A DNA stretch of 64,000 bases, taken from the NCBI GenBank assembly GCA_019722365.1, contig JADFUC010001469.1, positions 1 through 64,000 on the forward strand. The letters run 5' to 3'. The notes beneath the pieces are model-generated. The model saw only the letters and a program-made list of their open reading frames with translations. It made no database searches and had not been told where the DNA came from. The position numbers and the translations under genes are program-made. The stretch is from Lithospermum erythrorhizon. Its lineage: Eukaryota > Streptophyta > Magnoliopsida > Boraginales > Boraginaceae. This document shows, one piece after another, positions 61,357 to 64,000 of this stretch. The stretch's first letter is position 1. Each line of letters begins with the position of its first letter.

Positions 61357-63128
61357 GGCTTGACCACACTGTTGAGGCTGCAGAAGGGAGGGAGGGGGAG
61401 AGAAATGGAAGTTTTGGATTCTGAAATTAGTTTTTATTAGGTCAAAATTAGATTTATTTGGATAATTTATTATTATTAATGTTGTGAATGTCAGAGATAA
61501 ATAGATACAAGTTCTATGCTCGATCAAAGTATTTGATTCGGTACCGTAATAAAGTTAATCGAGATGGATTCGAGCAAAATGTTTTGCTTGATACTGAAAC
61601 AACTGGATAATTAAACTATTCGATAATATGAATATCAGATGGGTATTTAGATATCAAAATTTCGTCTTTCGACTTGTTAATATTTAGTGATATATATCCT
61701 CTAAAATAAAATAATTATATACCCACAAAATAAAAATAGGCCGACTCTTAAATTTCCTATAGTATTAGCTTTAGAAAGATTTATACTCCGTGTCACATTA
61801 TACTAATAATGAACAAAGTTAATCTAAATTTATATTCTTAAAATGTACGCATGCAATTACTATAAGATTTTGAAAAAATAATAAATGAAAATTAAGAAAA
61901 TTTAGAAATTGGTTCAGTTATTTTAAAATAAACCTCTGGTGGTTGTTACCTATAAGGCAAAAGCCATAAATCGAGTTCGGTCTATCGGTTCACAAATTTG
62001 AGTATTTTCTATTTGATTTCGATGCAATTTCCGGTCGGTTTAAAATTTACATGCTGCCACAATTTGAACACCACTTGCCAAGTTTATGATTTATGTATAC
62101 ATAATTGGAATATATGATTAGCTTTTCGTATGTACTCACTTCAGTCCATGAAATTGTAAGCACAGCGTTTCGAGCACCATGGATTGAAACTTTGATAGTA
62201 AAAATATTTTTGTTTGTGTTTTATAATATTAGCTTTCGTATGTACTCCTCGAAATTACAATTGACCTCTTTTGACATTTCACTTCATGGTTGAGCTTTTG
62301 TAGATATTTTGTTTGTGTTGTTTAATATTTTAAGAGAAAAATATATCGATAAAATAAAATAAAAGTATTATAAAACACAAAAAAAAATATTTCTGATCAA
62401 AGTTTAGCGCTGAAAATGCTCAAAGTGGACAATGCTTTTGTAGGATAGAAAACAAAATAATATATATCGTAGAGGTTTGGATCTGGAAATGAAGCTTGAC
62501 TTATTTCTTAGAAAATCTTTAAGCATAATGCTTAAGAAATTACACGGACAGTATCGTAATTGAGACCAAAATAATTGGGCTGAATACGTTATAGTTTTCA
62601 GTGGATATTGGGACGGATTTTTGGGCTGCCCGTCAATAGAAATACTATTGGTTTGTTTTTGTTTTGGGAGAATGAATGGAAATTTTAACAGATTCTTTAT
62701 TATTGTTTGAAAACTTAAATACTAAGATTATTTTACCTCGTTCATCCCCGATTTACCTCGTTGGCCCAGGCTTCATTCACATACAAATCGGTCATTCACT
62801 GCTGAGTTTGTATATTATTTCATCATTCTTTTTCCATAAGATAATTTTAAATATTTATAACTTCCATGAGATTAGCGTCAAACATAGCATATGAGTATGG
62901 AAGAGGAAATAATAGTACAAATTTCGGATCTACTGATTAAACAATTGTTTAAACTTAACAAATCGGAGCGGAACAAAGGTGTGAGTGTCAAACACTAACA
63001 CCCCCGACTCCCCCCTAATAATCAGTGATCATAAACCATTCTTTAATTACTTAACAATGACTAGTTTACTTAACCAAGTCAACAAAAACAACATATATCT
63101 CTGAATCAAATTACCCTTTGAACAAAAC
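61357..63128. other. Intergenic spacer
   Basis: Promoter side of STE24 at its left (61357-61550). Two short similar segments 'gctttcgtatgtactc' occur at 62121 and 62232, each preceded by 'ttag'. No gene seen. Confidence 0.4.
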
Positions 63129-63330
63129 ATGGCAAATATTTGGATTCTTGGTCACTTTCACCCCTTTTTATCAATATATATGTATGTTTATATTGTTATG
63201 TGTTTGAGTTTTTGGTATTGTTCATATGCTCAATTGCAAGATTATGGTCACCAATACAACACTTTCACTGTGTCCAGCATCACATATGCAAAAACTGAGC
63301 TTAAACCTTATGATTGGCGTTACATTAGAG
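63129..63330 (+). CDS. First exon of an unrecognised secreted/membrane protein (partial)
   Basis: Starts MANIWILGHFHPFLSIYMYV with a hydrophobic signal-peptide-like segment to about residue 33 (VMCLSFWYCSYAQL), then DYGHQYNTFTVSSITYAKTE and LKPYDWRYIR. The sequence is open through a plausible donor (ATTAGAG|GTAATT) at 63330, and the tail after it is AT-rich non-coding sequence. The SYxxTxLxPYDWRYIRV-type pattern reminds me of an uncharacterised conserved plant transmembrane protein family, but I cannot name it. The rest of the gene, if real, lies beyond 64000 or in exons not recognised in 63331-64000. Confidence 0.45.
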
Positions 63331-64000
63331 GTAATTTAATTCAACAAAATATTGGTTATTGGTTATTCCATATTATTTCTAGTTACATTAACGTTTCAAT
63401 GTCGGGTCCGCTTAACATTACAATGACCAAAACACTATCTACTAGGAGTACTCTACTCTATGATAAATAACAAGAATGGGTAGTCTAACGAATCATTTTG
63501 ATATATTTTATTATATTCAAGAAGAGGCAGAATATAAGATATACATGGAAAAATGTTATTTCTAGCTAACAAGATAAATATTTGTTTGGGGTTTATTGAT
63601 TGTTTTGTTGTTTATTTTGAGAAAGATAGACTTGGTTATGGATATTTGAGGTTTATGGGATGGTAAATTTGATGGGTTTAAGTGAAAGATTGAATTTTTA
63701 TAGTCTCTTTTGTGATCTATATTTGGTTATGGACATGTGAGTTGTCAGTTTGAATGCTTATTGGAACACATAGTATGTTGTTTGCACTTTGAATGTTCAA
63801 TTTGATTGCCATATATATGGTATCCGAATTGCGATATCATGTGTAGCTAATTTGAGTACAATGAATTGGTATTTTTATTGGATAAAGTTGTACGCTTAAT
63901 GAGAACAGACATCTTTTACTGTGAATTCACGATCCACATTAATACTACTATGGATACGTTATACTAATTTAAACTTTGCCATCCACTATGCAGTTGATAT
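63331..64000. other. Right-edge region, probable intron
   Basis: AT-rich, no exon recognised on either strand; consistent with a long first intron of the partial gene. Confidence 0.35.

Noticed and set aside
1..64000. CRISPR array or prokaryotic operon
   Set aside because: Spliced plant genes and eukaryotic repeats throughout; none of the tandem repeats has CRISPR-like regular spacers.

Overview
The window is plant nuclear DNA, most likely from a eudicot. It is AT-rich, its genes are split by short GT-AG introns (two with GC donors), it carries Copia, hAT, Mutator-like and Stowaway-like elements, and its genes belong to plant families (CLAVATA2, DMS3, GBF bZIP, LEA14, POB1/LRB, CURT1). I cannot fix the species; the abundance of 'actcc(g/c)t' MITE ends would fit Caryophyllales, but that is only a guess.

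Layout. 1-12.5 kb is a transposon graveyard. It holds a Copia gag/protease remnant on the minus strand and a DUF4371/ZMYM1-type hAT transposase pseudogene on the plus strand. The hAT copy is split by a 3.56-kb LTR retroelement with near-matching 5-bp target duplications. A 916-bp Mutator-like element with 9-bp target duplications and a five-copy ~165-bp tandem array follow. 12.7-14.2 kb holds a SAWADEE-domain (SHH1/SHH2-like) fragment with a 1-nt frameshift. 15.3-18.2 kb is a G-box-binding bZIP gene (minus) with an in-frame stop before its conserved C-terminal tail. 21.4-21.8 kb is a CURT1A-like thylakoid protein fragment.

From 23 kb on the window is gene-bearing: a probable mitoribosomal mL40 protein (plus), then on the minus strand eIF1A, a POB1/LRB BTB protein and LEA14, with a tRNA-Gly(TCC) and two tRNA relics between the last two. 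A 4.6-kb AT-rich gap follows, then CLAVATA2, DMS3, an F-box fragment (plus), a receptor-like kinase and the CAAX protease STE24 (all minus except the F-box). At the right edge a plus-strand gene of unknown function starts and runs out of the window.

The genes are not an operon and mostly act in unrelated processes: translation (eIF1A, mL40, tRNA), meristem and receptor signalling (CLV2, the kinase), RNA-directed DNA methylation (DMS3 intact, SHH-like broken), stress (LEA14), prenyl-protein processing (STE24), ubiquitin ligase adaptors (POB1, F-box) and light/ABA-type transcription (GBF).

I found no convincing new biological system. The most notable points are structural. The STE24 copy lacks exactly one 22-codon exon that is conserved in the family, yet it stays in frame. 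The GBF gene has a stop codon 27 codons before the family's usual end. Two introns have or probably have GC donors. Several non-autonomous transposons can be delimited by their ends and target duplications.
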